From assembly GCF_012926615.1 (NCBI RefSeq), contig NZ_JABBNU010000004.1, forward strand, positions 372,001-436,000: a stretch of DNA of 64,000 nt, written 5' to 3'. The notes under the pieces were generated by a model. It worked only from the letters and a program-made list of their open reading frames with translations. It did no database searches and was not told the origin of the DNA. Positions 27,547 through 36,628 of this stretch are shown piece by piece. Position 1 is the first letter of the stretch. Each line of letters starts with the position of its first letter. This DNA is from Marinigracilibium pacificum. Lineage in GTDB: Bacteria > Bacteroidota > Bacteroidia > Cytophagales > Cyclobacteriaceae. Made by a program: the position numbers and the translations under genes.

Positions 27547-27750
27547 TTATTGAGAGTTTTTTACAGAATCTTTATCATCATTTTGAGTATCATTTCCTTC
27601 TCCGTTTAATATCCGTTCTTTTAGTTGAGGTTTACTTCCTGGAAATGTAGTTCTTTTGGCAATATCAATACAAACTATCCCTATGATTATAATGAATATT
27701 GCAGAAAAGATTAAAAAATACTTTTTTGATTTGGAATTTTGTTTAGCCAT
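27547..27750 (-). CDS. Small single-pass membrane protein at end of MoxR operon
   Basis: A 67-residue protein of unknown family. It has a basic N-terminus (MAKQNSKSKKY), one transmembrane helix (about 12-30) and a hydrophilic acidic tail (GNDTQNDDKDSVKNSQ). It lies 3 bp downstream of the 564-residue membrane-protein gene and has a good ATG, so it is probably the last gene of the moxR operon. It is the least certain coding call of that operon because of its size. Confidence 0.6.
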   Translation of the reverse strand: MAKQNSKSKKYFLIFSAIFIIIIGIVCIDIAKRTTFPGSKPQLKERILNGEGNDTQNDDKDSVKNSQ

Positions 27751-27753
27751 TTG

Positions 27754-29448
27754 TCAAATCTTTGGAGCTAACCAGATTAATGCCATTCCACCAATTATAA
27801 GCAACAACGACAACCAACCTGGCTCTTTATACTTCGAAATTAATAAATCATTACTTTTTATGCCCTGATTATGTTCAATAATCGATTCTTCTGTCTTAAT
27901 TGAATTTTCAATTACATTAAATTCAGGCCAATCATTATCATAAACATATAACATAAAACTGTTCCCAGAATTATATCTAAACTCTACCCAACCAGTTGAA
28001 TCAATTGCACCGGATATTCTATTTAAGTTGGGCACCATATTCAACTCCAATGCATCAAAATTTCCATTGCCAGGTAAATCCACAGAAATGATTTCACCAG
28101 TAAACAAACGGTTTTTTGTTAAGTAAGGAAACTTAATAAATACAGGATCTGAAACAGCATTGCTCACAATTTTAATTGGCACTTGCCATATTTCATTATA
28201 AACATCCTCTGAACCTCTCAACATAATTTCAAAAGTTGTATTGAAAGGTAAAACGGTGACCCTACCATTACCTGAAATAAAGTATGGCCATTTAAGTTCA
28301 TTTAATTCAGAATTTTTATACAAGTCAAATGATAGTTCATTACCTTTCAGACCCGCCAGAGATGATCTGGCTAATGTTTCCCGGGTTCCATGAACGTTTA
28401 CATTGTAACTAATTCTTTGCCCTTCTTGCCAGTAAGTTTTTAAATTGACATTTAGATAATTTATAGCAAGATTTACTCCCCTCCTGTTGTCTCCGGTTAT
28501 AATTAATCCTTTACCATTTTGGTTTATCAAATCTGAAATTATAGACCATTCATATGAGTTAAATGCATCGGATGAAACAATGAATAAATCAAACTGATAA
28601 AGCCACTCTTGATTAAATTGATAAGGCTCAAACTCTCCGGCACTTTTATTTAGAAATCTGTCTCTAGAAATTTGTGACCGATAAAAATAAGAGTGCCCTT
28701 CTGATTCAAGCCATCTTACCAGAGTATTAAACTCACTATTTGGTGTTTGGGTAAATAAGCCAATTTTCTTGGGCGTATAAGGTAATACATTTACCCCCAG
28801 TTTGGATGTTCTTACTTTATTAAATCCTTTATAAAATTCTACATTTAGAATTGATTTACCTGGTGATTTAAATTTATGATTAATTACAAAATCGATTTGT
28901 TTATCAGTATCCAATCTTTTAGCTGCAATAATTTCATTATTAATATTTATTGCAATACTATCATATTTTGACAATAAATAAGGTTTCAGGTTTAATTGCC
29001 AATCCTTACCAACTGAAGTTGAATAATCACATGAAAATGGCTCTTCAAATTTTCGATTATACAATACCTCAGCTTTTCTATTATCTATTAGATATGATCT
29101 GAGTTTAAGCTGATCTTCCCATGGACTGACAATTTTAATATTCTCAACTAATGAAGGATCTATAAAGTGATTGTTATTAACTGAATCCTCATATATAACA
29201 ATGTTGTTTTCACCTTTAATAGGAGAAAAAATTGTAGAATCATACCCGGTTCCAACAAGATAAATATTGGAAGTATCTAAATCTGCATTATTGGCTAGAG
29301 GAAATAGCAATAAATACAATCCTATCGCCAGTAAAAAAGACCCGGTTATTTTAATTATACGCTCCTTACCTTGTGTTTTAACAGAAAATACAAAAGCTAT
29401 CAAGGCAGCCAGAAAGATTAAAATAATATTCAGCCAATAATGGTTCAT
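27754..29448 (-). CDS. Membrane protein of the MoxR/BatA operon, unknown function
   Basis: A 564-residue protein with two N-terminal transmembrane helices (about 4-22 and 33-50), a large extracytoplasmic region and a C-terminal helix (about 543-562, LSLLLIIGGMALIWLAP). The layout resembles BatA/VWA-type proteins, but no DxSxS motif is visible. The segment around KKIGLFTQTPNSEFNTLV to GLIITGDNRRG looks like a Rossmann or class-I-amidotransferase-like fold, as in some proteins of this operon type; that is a fold guess only. The start overlaps the preceding gene's stop as ATGA (29445-29448), indicating coupling. Confidence 0.75.
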   Translation of the reverse strand: MNHYWLNIILIFLAALIAFVFSVKTQGKERIIKITGSFLLAIGLYLLLFPLANNADLDTSNIYLVGTGYDSTIFSPIKGENNIVIYEDSVNNNHFIDPSLVENIKIVSPWEDQLKLRSYLIDNRKAEVLYNRKFEEPFSCDYSTSVGKDWQLNLKPYLLSKYDSIAININNEIIAAKRLDTDKQIDFVINHKFKSPGKSILNVEFYKGFNKVRTSKLGVNVLPYTPKKIGLFTQTPNSEFNTLVRWLESEGHSYFYRSQISRDRFLNKSAGEFEPYQFNQEWLYQFDLFIVSSDAFNSYEWSIISDLINQNGKGLIITGDNRRGVNLAINYLNVNLKTYWQEGQRISYNVNVHGTRETLARSSLAGLKGNELSFDLYKNSELNELKWPYFISGNGRVTVLPFNTTFEIMLRGSEDVYNEIWQVPIKIVSNAVSDPVFIKFPYLTKNRLFTGEIISVDLPGNGNFDALELNMVPNLNRISGAIDSTGWVEFRYNSGNSFMLYVYDNDWPEFNVIENSIKTEESIIEHNQGIKSNDLLISKYKEPGWLSLLLIIGGMALIWLAPKI

Positions 29449-31616
29449 TGTGTTAATTTTTTCTTATAAAAATTGACTAAACTATCAGAGATAACTTTCT
29501 GATTTTCTGACTTATAATTAAAATCAGATAGAATTTTATTTAAGGATTGTAGTAACTGATCCGATTCAGATTTAGACAATTTATCACCCTGTGAAACTTT
29601 TCTTAAACTTGCGAGAGGCTTTAATAAGGTAATGTCATTATTTTGAAGAATTCTACGTGAAAACTCATTACCAACTAATTGAATGTCAGCTGAGTTATAA
29701 ATTTTAGAATTCCCTATTAAATAATCCTTAAAAGAGATTAATGAAGTATATAAATTATACTCCTCTATCTTTGCCTTTTCACTAATTCGCTTATCACTTA
29801 TATCATTAAGGTCACCCGCATACCGACGTTCAGACAATTTAATCGGAGGTGGTTCAAACCCAACCCTTTCCACATATACCCTTGAGCGCTGTTGAATTTC
29901 CTTAATTAATAATAAAGCACGTTCTTCATAAGGTAACGCAGTCGAAGGTTTCATCATTCTAAGATACAATTCTGCATCCCACATTTCATTAAGAGCTGCA
30001 CGTAGGAGTGCTTTTATTGACTGGTCAAAAAAGGTCGACTCAGACTCAATATCGTGAGTATGAACAAAGTCATCCAGCCCTGTTAGTTCATCCTTCCCTG
30101 TTGCTGAAGGAGCATCAGATTCATGTTCATGGTCTTCATGATCATCTCCATCTCCACCATGATCGTGTTCTTCTGTTGCATCAGCTTCAGGCGTAGTAAT
30201 TCCAAGGCCACCAGTCTCAAATTCTTCTCCCATAAACTTACTATACCTGATTCTAAGCAATTTCTGATCATAACCTAACTCATTACTTCTTTGTCTGAAT
30301 TCATCCTTGGTAATTTTTAAGCTATCAGATATTAACTTTTTAGTATCTATAATTATTTGTCTTTGTGACCTAAAATATTCAGGCATAATATCAACAGCCA
30401 TCCCACCACTATATGTGAGTTTATCAGCATTTTCATCAACTAGTTTTATAAACCTCGTTTGACTCTTAGTTATGTTTGCAGCCGGTTCCTTATTATCAGT
30501 TGCTCTAACGTGAAAATAAACTTCATCGCCTGGTTCCAATGACAAAGAATTAGTTGTTAAGGAAAAAGCATACCTTCCATTACCAACTCTAACCATATCA
30601 AATTCCTGATCTCTGAATTTCACACTTTCACCGGAACCTCTACTAACAGTAGTAACTATCTTAACATCCGTGATAGCATAATCATCTTTGACCATTGTGA
30701 TTATATCAAACTTAAAATCAGACTTAAATGGTGTTATTAAATATTCTTCAACAGGCTTAATAAATGTAATTTCAGGTGCATTATCAGGAATAACATTTAT
30801 AGAAAATGAGGTTACAGATAAAAACTCTCCTTCTGTCAATACTCCGATTTCAACAATTTTGTCAGATGTTACATTTTCTGATCTATAAAAGTATTTACCT
30901 TTTTCATTTTCATTAAAATTTATGGTGTCATTCAGGTTTTCTATAACAAACAAATTCCTTTCTGGCTTTGATTCAATATTAATGATCAATGTTGATCTTT
31001 CAGGAATAGAAATGCTTTCCAAATCACTATAAAACGACCTTTTCCCAGTATAGGAAGGCGGAATCACTCTCATTGAAGCTTTATCAATTCCGAAAGCAAT
31101 TTTCAGATTTTCGTTTGCCTGATTTAACGAATCGTTGGTAACAGATCCTGGAGTTATTCCTAGAACACGATCATTCTCCATTTTAGCTTGATTAACTAAA
31201 TACCAGGCAATTAAGGTAAATAGAGCAAACAAAAAAGTGTTGAATAAACTTATTGGCGGGCTTAATTTTTTAAGCGCTTCAATCACATACTTTTTAATGC
31301 GCTCCAATTGAATTTCTTCAACCAGGGACTTATTTTTTTTCGTAATTAACCCTGTACTACTTTGTACTAGCGGTTCATTACTGTTAATAAAATCAAGTAC
31401 ATTTTGAGCGTTAAGTGTAAAGAATTGAAAAGAAATCAGAAATCCGGCTAATGTCACTATGAACAAACCATATGCCCAATAGTAAACATCCTCATATCCA
31501 TCACCAAGCAAGATCAGGATTAAAGACAAGCCAAAAGAATAAAAGATGGATTGCAGGAGAATTTTCATTTTCCATTTAATTAAAAACCATCTTATTTTAT
31601 CAGAAATTTCCTTCAT
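29445..31616 (-). CDS. DUF4175-like membrane protein with His/Asp-rich linker
   Basis: A 723-residue protein. Two closely spaced N-terminal membrane helices (about 15-60) and a third near 130-150 precede a long extracytoplasmic region, then a predicted helical C-terminal region (about 540-720). Size, topology and place in a moxR operon match DUF4175. A low-complexity run rich in His, Asp and Glu (HDHGGDGDDHEDHEHE, plus VHTHD further on) lies at about nt 30040-30180 and could bind divalent metal. I chose ATG 31616 because its first base is the last base of the upstream stop (TGATG). An in-frame ATG at 31685 would overlap 70 bp and adds an unconvincing N-terminus. Confidence 0.78.
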   Translation of the reverse strand: MKEISDKIRWFLIKWKMKILLQSIFYSFGLSLILILLGDGYEDVYYWAYGLFIVTLAGFLISFQFFTLNAQNVLDFINSNEPLVQSSTGLITKKNKSLVEEIQLERIKKYVIEALKKLSPPISLFNTFLFALFTLIAWYLVNQAKMENDRVLGITPGSVTNDSLNQANENLKIAFGIDKASMRVIPPSYTGKRSFYSDLESISIPERSTLIINIESKPERNLFVIENLNDTINFNENEKGKYFYRSENVTSDKIVEIGVLTEGEFLSVTSFSINVIPDNAPEITFIKPVEEYLITPFKSDFKFDIITMVKDDYAITDVKIVTTVSRGSGESVKFRDQEFDMVRVGNGRYAFSLTTNSLSLEPGDEVYFHVRATDNKEPAANITKSQTRFIKLVDENADKLTYSGGMAVDIMPEYFRSQRQIIIDTKKLISDSLKITKDEFRQRSNELGYDQKLLRIRYSKFMGEEFETGGLGITTPEADATEEHDHGGDGDDHEDHEHESDAPSATGKDELTGLDDFVHTHDIESESTFFDQSIKALLRAALNEMWDAELYLRMMKPSTALPYEERALLLIKEIQQRSRVYVERVGFEPPPIKLSERRYAGDLNDISDKRISEKAKIEEYNLYTSLISFKDYLIGNSKIYNSADIQLVGNEFSRRILQNNDITLLKPLASLRKVSQGDKLSKSESDQLLQSLNKILSDFNYKSENQKVISDSLVNFYKKKLTQ

Positions 31617-32761
31617 CACATACTCACTTTTCTTGAATACACCCTTTCCAAAATAAATAATAGAAGAAATATAGTCAGGATCCACTTCCTATAATTCGAT
31701 ACAAATCCAAATTCAATCAGTTTGCTTTTTGGTTTAAGTTTTCTTTCGGAAATAAACTCATAAACTGGTATTCTAGTATTGATTCCTGTAGTGTCTGTTT
31801 GAAGAACAGCACTTGACACAAAATAAGGTATTAATAAATCCTTTTCATCAATTATATCCCTGTCTGGTAATGTTAAGCTATAGTAGTTTGCAGCAGTTTT
31901 TGAAAGTTTAGTTCGATTTCCCGGAGTGACATACACTATTGGTATTCCATCTAATTGAAAATCTTTCTTATCAGTAAAGACAAAATCAGATATTCTCGGA
32001 TTATTAACTTCAAGAAACTGAATTCCAGACACATACGACAAGCCTTCCAAAGAATATTTCACCGTATTCTTAAAAACTGAAGTTGAATCAAAATTCAAAG
32101 TATAAAGTATTGTATCTGAACTTATTTCATTGTTTGATTCAAAATATATTGTATCATTTTGAGTTCTAGTCTGATAAACCCAATCACCATAAACACTATC
32201 CTTTACGGCTCCAATAAGTCGTATTTTTTCATTTGACTCCGGTTTATAAAAAGGATTTACAAGAAAAGCCTCATAATTTAAGGAATACTTGTTTAATGGG
32301 ATATCGAACTTTCTCCAATCAGATAAAAACATCACTGACAGAGGAAGTGTATCAGAATTGTTCCAACTTAAAAGTTGGCTAAAAATTTTACTTTTATTGT
32401 TTTCCTCAGAGATCTTAAAAGTTGTTTTTAATGAATCCTCAGGATGTAATTTTAGCCATGTTTTTATTGATGTAGTATCACCAACCAGCCAATTTTTTGG
32501 TTTAAAGTTTATTTTTCCAATACCAGGAGCTGTAGGATTAATAAAGTAAAAAACAATCAATGTTATCAGTGAAATTCTCAACATTAGGAGAATCAATTCG
32601 TGTAATTTTATTGACCTGGCTTTTTGAACCTCAAAAGACTTAAGAAATCGAACAGACCCAATGTTAAGAATTTTCCCTTGTCTCCGATTTAGTAAATGAA
32701 TTAAAATGGGGATTAAAATTGCACTTAAAGCAAGTCCATATGGCAGCCAATCAATCTTCAT
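31616..32761 (-). CDS. BatA-like (aerotolerance regulator N-terminal domain) membrane protein
   Basis: A 381-residue protein. The N-terminal BatA domain (about 1-75) has a first helix (YGLALSAILIPILIHLLNRR), the conserved VRFLKS segment and a second helix near 57-76. A C-terminal helix lies near 357-375. The middle is extracytoplasmic and lacks a VWA motif. Such proteins act with MoxR ATPases in assembling or protecting envelope complexes; the exact job is unknown. It overlaps the DUF58 gene by 11 bp and shares the TGATG junction with the DUF4175-like gene. Confidence 0.85.
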   Translation of the reverse strand: MKIDWLPYGLALSAILIPILIHLLNRRQGKILNIGSVRFLKSFEVQKARSIKLHELILLMLRISLITLIVFYFINPTAPGIGKINFKPKNWLVGDTTSIKTWLKLHPEDSLKTTFKISEENNKSKIFSQLLSWNNSDTLPLSVMFLSDWRKFDIPLNKYSLNYEAFLVNPFYKPESNEKIRLIGAVKDSVYGDWVYQTRTQNDTIYFESNNEISSDTILYTLNFDSTSVFKNTVKYSLEGLSYVSGIQFLEVNNPRISDFVFTDKKDFQLDGIPIVYVTPGNRTKLSKTAANYYSLTLPDRDIIDEKDLLIPYFVSSAVLQTDTTGINTRIPVYEFISERKLKPKSKLIEFGFVSNYRKWILTIFLLLFILERVYSRKVSM

Positions 32762-33623
32762 ATTCAGGGTTTCCGTTTAAAAATTGTATTAAAGATTTAA
32801 TTGGGTCATTATCGATCTTCAACTGATAATACCTCACCTTATATGAGTGACAAAAGTCTTTCCATTCTCTAATAAATTCATTAAACTCCTTTAAATAATC
32901 CGATTGAAAATTATTCACAGATGTGGTAACTATTGTACCGGACTCAAGATCACGTAATGAATCCCTTTCAAACAAGCCATCCAATTCATTAGGAGCTAAG
33001 GTATGTACTAAAGTATAATGCTTTTTTGAGGTTGAATGGTTTTTTATAAAATCCTTAATTCTGTCATCATAACCATCAGTAACGATTAAAATTTCCTCTT
33101 CGATATCAGGATTAAAGTCCTTCCAGTTTATTTCAGATTCAAGATCTTTTTGACTACCCTTTGGTTTGGTTGATAAAACAATTGATGCTAAATGTTGCCA
33201 ATGACTTATATCCAGTTTTCTAAGTTTTTGTTCATCGGTTCCTCCAAACCACTGAAGGTTAAGTCTATCTCCATTTTTATGTGAAACATATATCAGACCA
33301 GCAATAAAAACACTTAAATATTCCCATTTGGTAGTTCCATTAAACTGGTGTCCCAAAGAAGCTGAACAATCAACTATTAAGCGAATACGCAGGTTAGTTT
33401 CAACTTCAGACATACGCACATAATATTTACCGGTTTTAGCGTACATCTTCCAATCAAGCATCCTTAAATCATCACCAGGCATATATTGTCGGTAATGACT
33501 AAATGTAATACCTGTTCCGGTTTTGAGTCCTTCGTGTCTTCCCTGTAAAAAGGCCTCAACCCGACGCTGTACATTAAGAATTAACTGATCTAGTTCCCGG
33601 TATGAAATATTATCTTCTACCAC
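32751..33623 (-). CDS. DUF58 domain-containing protein (MoxR partner)
   Basis: A 290-residue soluble protein. It carries the DUF58 signature (GITFSHYRQYMPGDDLRMLD, then YYVRMSEVETNL) followed by a VWA-like MIDAS motif DCSAS. DUF58 proteins are adaptors encoded beside MoxR AAA+ ATPases. The start is GTG at 33623, inside the end of moxR (7 bp overlap), with no better alternative. The 3' end overlaps the BatA-like gene by 11 bp, so the operon is tightly coupled. Confidence 0.93.
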   Translation of the reverse strand: MVEDNISYRELDQLILNVQRRVEAFLQGRHEGLKTGTGITFSHYRQYMPGDDLRMLDWKMYAKTGKYYVRMSEVETNLRIRLIVDCSASLGHQFNGTTKWEYLSVFIAGLIYVSHKNGDRLNLQWFGGTDEQKLRKLDISHWQHLASIVLSTKPKGSQKDLESEINWKDFNPDIEEEILIVTDGYDDRIKDFIKNHSTSKKHYTLVHTLAPNELDGLFERDSLRDLESGTIVTTSVNNFQSDYLKEFNEFIREWKDFCHSYKVRYYQLKIDNDPIKSLIQFLNGNPEYED

Positions 33624-34609
33624 CCGATTTCACCTATTGATTTACTGATTAGCTCTTCTACATTAATATTTTCTGCTTCAGCTTTATAAGATAATAATAA
33701 CCTGTGTCTTAAAACTGCTGCTGCCATTACTTTAAGGTCTTCGGGCACTACTGCTAACCTGCCTTCTTTAAATGCTCTGGCTTTTGCTGTTAGAATTAAA
33801 GCCTGACCAGCACGAGGACCAGCCCCAAATCGGAGATAACCAGAAATAGCCGAATTGTTATCCTTTGATGGCCTCGTTGACCTAATAAATCTGTTTACCT
33901 GACTAATTAATTTGTCATCTATATAAACCTCTTTTACACTATTTTGAGCATTAACAAAATCTTCGGCTGTACAAACTGCCTTTATAGTTTCAAACTGAGT
34001 TCCTGTTGTCATTTTAAGAACCTCTTCTTCCTCAGATTCAGTAGGGTAGTCAATTAGGACCTTGACAAGGAATCTATCTAATTGTGCTTCAGGAAGAGGA
34101 AAGGTCCCTGCTTGTTCAATGGGGTTTTGAGTGGCCAGGATAAAAAACGGTTTATCAAATACATGATCTTTACCAGCATAGGTAATCATCTTTTCTTGCA
34201 TAGCCTCTAACAGTGCTGCCTGTGTTTTCGGGGGAGTTCTGTTTATTTCATCGGCAAGAATAATATTTGCAAAGATTGGTCCTGGCAAAAATTTAAATAT
34301 TTTCTTACCAGATTCTTGATCCTCATCCAATACTTCAGTACCAATAATATCTGAAGGCATTAAATCGGGTGTAAACTGGATCCTTTTAAATTTAAGATCC
34401 ATTGCCTGTGCAATTGAATTTATAAGAAGAGTTTTTGCCAACCCAGGTACTCCTTCAATCAAAGCATGACCTGAAGCCAGCATTGCAGTAAGTAATTCGT
34501 CAATTACCTGCTGTTGACCTACAATTTGCTTTCTCACTTCAGATTCAATACTCTTTATTTTACTCTGAAGAGACTCTATTTCTTTTTCTTTAATTTTCAA
34601 CTCACTCAT
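33617..34609 (-). CDS. MoxR-family AAA+ ATPase
   Basis: A 330-residue cytoplasmic ATPase with Walker A GVPGLAKT (near residue 55), Walker B ILADEINR, the sensor segment ILATQNPIEQAGTFPLPEAQ and an arginine-finger region around LDRFLVKV. MoxR proteins act as chaperones that activate or assemble partner complexes with VWA/DUF58 proteins. It is the core of this operon: DUF4159 is encoded 2 bp upstream and DUF58 overlaps downstream. Confidence 0.96.
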   Translation of the reverse strand: MSELKIKEKEIESLQSKIKSIESEVRKQIVGQQQVIDELLTAMLASGHALIEGVPGLAKTLLINSIAQAMDLKFKRIQFTPDLMPSDIIGTEVLDEDQESGKKIFKFLPGPIFANIILADEINRTPPKTQAALLEAMQEKMITYAGKDHVFDKPFFILATQNPIEQAGTFPLPEAQLDRFLVKVLIDYPTESEEEEVLKMTTGTQFETIKAVCTAEDFVNAQNSVKEVYIDDKLISQVNRFIRSTRPSKDNNSAISGYLRFGAGPRAGQALILTAKARAFKEGRLAVVPEDLKVMAAAVLRHRLLLSYKAEAENINVEELISKSIGEIGW

Positions 34610-34611
34610 AA

Positions 34612-35232
34612 TTAAACAGTCAATGCGTACATTATAATATTCACCCCAAATCTGGTATTATCCCTGGCGAGCCACCTTTTATTTCTAAAATCATAATCCC
34701 ATTCACACCCATAATCTTTATTACTATACAGCACTGCAATACGTCCATTTATAGTAATAGCTTTCAAATAATCATGGACTAAATCATCTCCCCATCCATT
34801 TAATTCCTGAGAAGTAGTTGGTGGTCCATCCTCAAAATTGAAAAAGCAATTATACAGATAATGATTATTCGGAATCTTTTTTAATTCTCCAGCTCCAAAT
34901 AAAGTTTCCATTTGTCTTTCAAATGATTTTGCAAATAAACCATCAATATCATGATTGCAATCATCTACAAATATGAATCCTCCCTGTTGAACATACTGTT
35001 TAAAATTTTGAGCTTCATTTTCAGAAAATTCAACCAGTTTATGACCTGAAAGGTAACAAAACGGACTTTCAAATATCTTTTTACTGCTCAAAGGGACAAC
35101 CCTTTCAACAGTATCAATATCCAGAGAAGTATATTCGGCCAGGGAATTCAGCAAATTACTCGGCATTCGCTGATCCACATTCCAGTCACCGGAATTATAT
35201 TGAATTCGGGTAAAGAAAAATGGGTAATTCAT
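34612..35232 (-). CDS. DUF4159 domain-containing protein
   Basis: A 206-residue protein without an obvious signal peptide. It matches the DUF4159 pattern: FFFTRIQYNSGDW at the start, then GGFIFVDDCNHD and IAVLYSNKDYGCEWDYDF. The fold is probably glutamine-amidotransferase-like, by family analogy; no catalytic triad is claimed. DUF4159 is a usual neighbour of moxR/DUF58 genes. A strong hairpin (35244-35272) lies just upstream of its ATG and separates it from pmbA, so it may be the first gene of a separately controlled unit. Confidence 0.85.
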   Translation of the reverse strand: MNYPFFFTRIQYNSGDWNVDQRMPSNLLNSLAEYTSLDIDTVERVVPLSSKKIFESPFCYLSGHKLVEFSENEAQNFKQYVQQGGFIFVDDCNHDIDGLFAKSFERQMETLFGAGELKKIPNNHYLYNCFFNFEDGPPTTSQELNGWGDDLVHDYLKAITINGRIAVLYSNKDYGCEWDYDFRNKRWLARDNTRFGVNIIMYALTV

Positions 35233-35243
35233 CTAATAATAAA

Positions 35244-35272
35244 CTCAGGTGCATACTTAGTATACACCTGAG
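35244..35272 (-). other. Long hairpin between pmbA and the DUF4159 gene (attenuator or terminator candidate)
   Basis: CTCAGGTG (35244-35251) pairs with CACCTGAG (35265-35272). After one mismatch the stem continues with four more pairs to a 3-nt loop (TTA). On the minus strand only a weak T-run (TTTATTATTA) follows before the ATG at 35232. It may partly terminate tldD-pmbA transcription or mask the DUF4159 start region. Confidence 0.6.
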
Positions 35273-35292
35273 CTTTGATAAAGTTTTGAAAA

Positions 35293-36609
35293 TTATATAG
35301 CGTCAGATAAAGATGTAAAAGTAAAGTCTCTGATCTTCATTGCAGGTATCAGGCTTCCGTTTACTCTTTGTTGTTCACCTAATTCTTCAAGATTATTAAG
35401 CATTATCACAGGGCTTTCATTAAATCTGAAGTTTTTAACCGGAAATTTAATTTCTCCGTTTTCGATATAGAAGGTACCGTCTCTGGTTAATCCTGTGTAT
35501 AATAGAGTTTGTGGGTCGACAGAACGGATGTACCACAGCCGGGTAACTAAAATACCCTTTTCAGTTCCTTTAATAAGATCTTCAAGTGATTTATCACCTC
35601 CAATCATTATTCCATTACTTGGAAAAGGCATCGGTTCGACACCATTCTTTTCAGCCCAGTATCGACTATAAAACATATTTTTCACTACTCCGTTTTCAAC
35701 CCACATGGTCTTTTTAACCGGAAGACCATCCTGTCCCCATGGTGCAGATGGTACCTGATCATTTGTTGGATCAGAAAATATTGTTACCCTTTCATCAAAT
35801 AACTTTTCTCCAACTTTGGTTCCACCACCCTGCTTTGAAAGAAAACTTCTTCCTTCATCTGCAGATCTGGCATCCATATTTCCAATCATATTCTGGAGTA
35901 AATCGTGAGCTGCTGCCGGTTCAAGGATAACAGTATATTTACCTGGTTCCAATGCTTTCGGATTCTTTGACATTGTTGCCTTATTAAGAGCAACCATTGA
36001 AGCAGCCTCTGCATCGAAACGATCAACATCATTAAAATCACGAGTAACCCAACCGGATCCCGTACCATCATTTGATCGCATTGTCACAGTAAAGTCTACA
36101 CTTGAACTTTGATTGTATGCGAACAGTCCTTTTGAGTTCATCATTGCTGAAAACCCAGCGCTATCTTGTAAAAATCCTGCTGCGGTAACGTCTTTAGCTT
36201 TTGCAGGATTAATTGATTTTGCTGCAACTTCCGCACGATATTCAGGAGAAATATTTCGAGTGCTATCAAAGAATGATTTTGACTCCAAATAAGTTTGCGG
36301 CCCCAGAGGCTCCATAAACTCAGGATTTTCAGGAGACAGCCTTGCCAGTTCTTCAGCACGAGCGACAACTTTCTTTAATGAATCTTCATCAAATTCATTT
36401 ATTGTAGCGGTACCTACTTTTTTTCCAAAACTAGACTGAACAACCAATGATGTATTACTTTCAGCACCTGCGGTAGACACAGTATTTCTTGCATATCTGA
36501 TGTTTCCTCCTATGTTACCATTCAGGTTAGCTTCGATAGCATCTGCTTTACTATAGCCAATTACCTTTTCAAGGATTTGTCTGACTTCGTCTTTTGATAA
36601 TATTGCCAT
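35293..36609 (-). CDS. PmbA/TldE-family metalloprotease subunit
   Basis: A 438-residue protein of the TldD/PmbA family, the non-catalytic-like partner (TldE) of the heterodimeric protease. In enterobacteria the pair processes unfolded peptides such as microcin B17 precursor and CcdA. Supporting stretches are EANLNGNIGGNIRYARN near the start, the EPGKYTVILEPAA segment, where TldD has its HExxxH helix, and LYTGLTRDGTFYIENGEI. It lacks HExxxH, as expected for PmbA, and has no signal peptide. It lies 19 bp downstream of tldD. Confidence 0.9.
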   Translation of the reverse strand: MAILSKDEVRQILEKVIGYSKADAIEANLNGNIGGNIRYARNTVSTAGAESNTSLVVQSSFGKKVGTATINEFDEDSLKKVVARAEELARLSPENPEFMEPLGPQTYLESKSFFDSTRNISPEYRAEVAAKSINPAKAKDVTAAGFLQDSAGFSAMMNSKGLFAYNQSSSVDFTVTMRSNDGTGSGWVTRDFNDVDRFDAEAASMVALNKATMSKNPKALEPGKYTVILEPAAAHDLLQNMIGNMDARSADEGRSFLSKQGGGTKVGEKLFDERVTIFSDPTNDQVPSAPWGQDGLPVKKTMWVENGVVKNMFYSRYWAEKNGVEPMPFPSNGIMIGGDKSLEDLIKGTEKGILVTRLWYIRSVDPQTLLYTGLTRDGTFYIENGEIKFPVKNFRFNESPVIMLNNLEELGEQQRVNGSLIPAMKIRDFTFTSLSDAI

Positions 36610-36628
36610 GGTTTAAAATCTTTTTAGG

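Noticed and set aside
30008-30196. Plus-strand His/Leu-rich short frame opposite the His/Asp-rich run
   Set aside because: It is the antisense of the low-complexity linker of the DUF4175-like gene.
31617-31685. Upstream in-frame ATG for the DUF4175-like gene (23 extra residues)
   Set aside because: It would overlap the BatA-like gene by 70 bp, and the extra residues do not look like a membrane-protein start. The TGATG junction at 31614-31618 is a typical coupled start.
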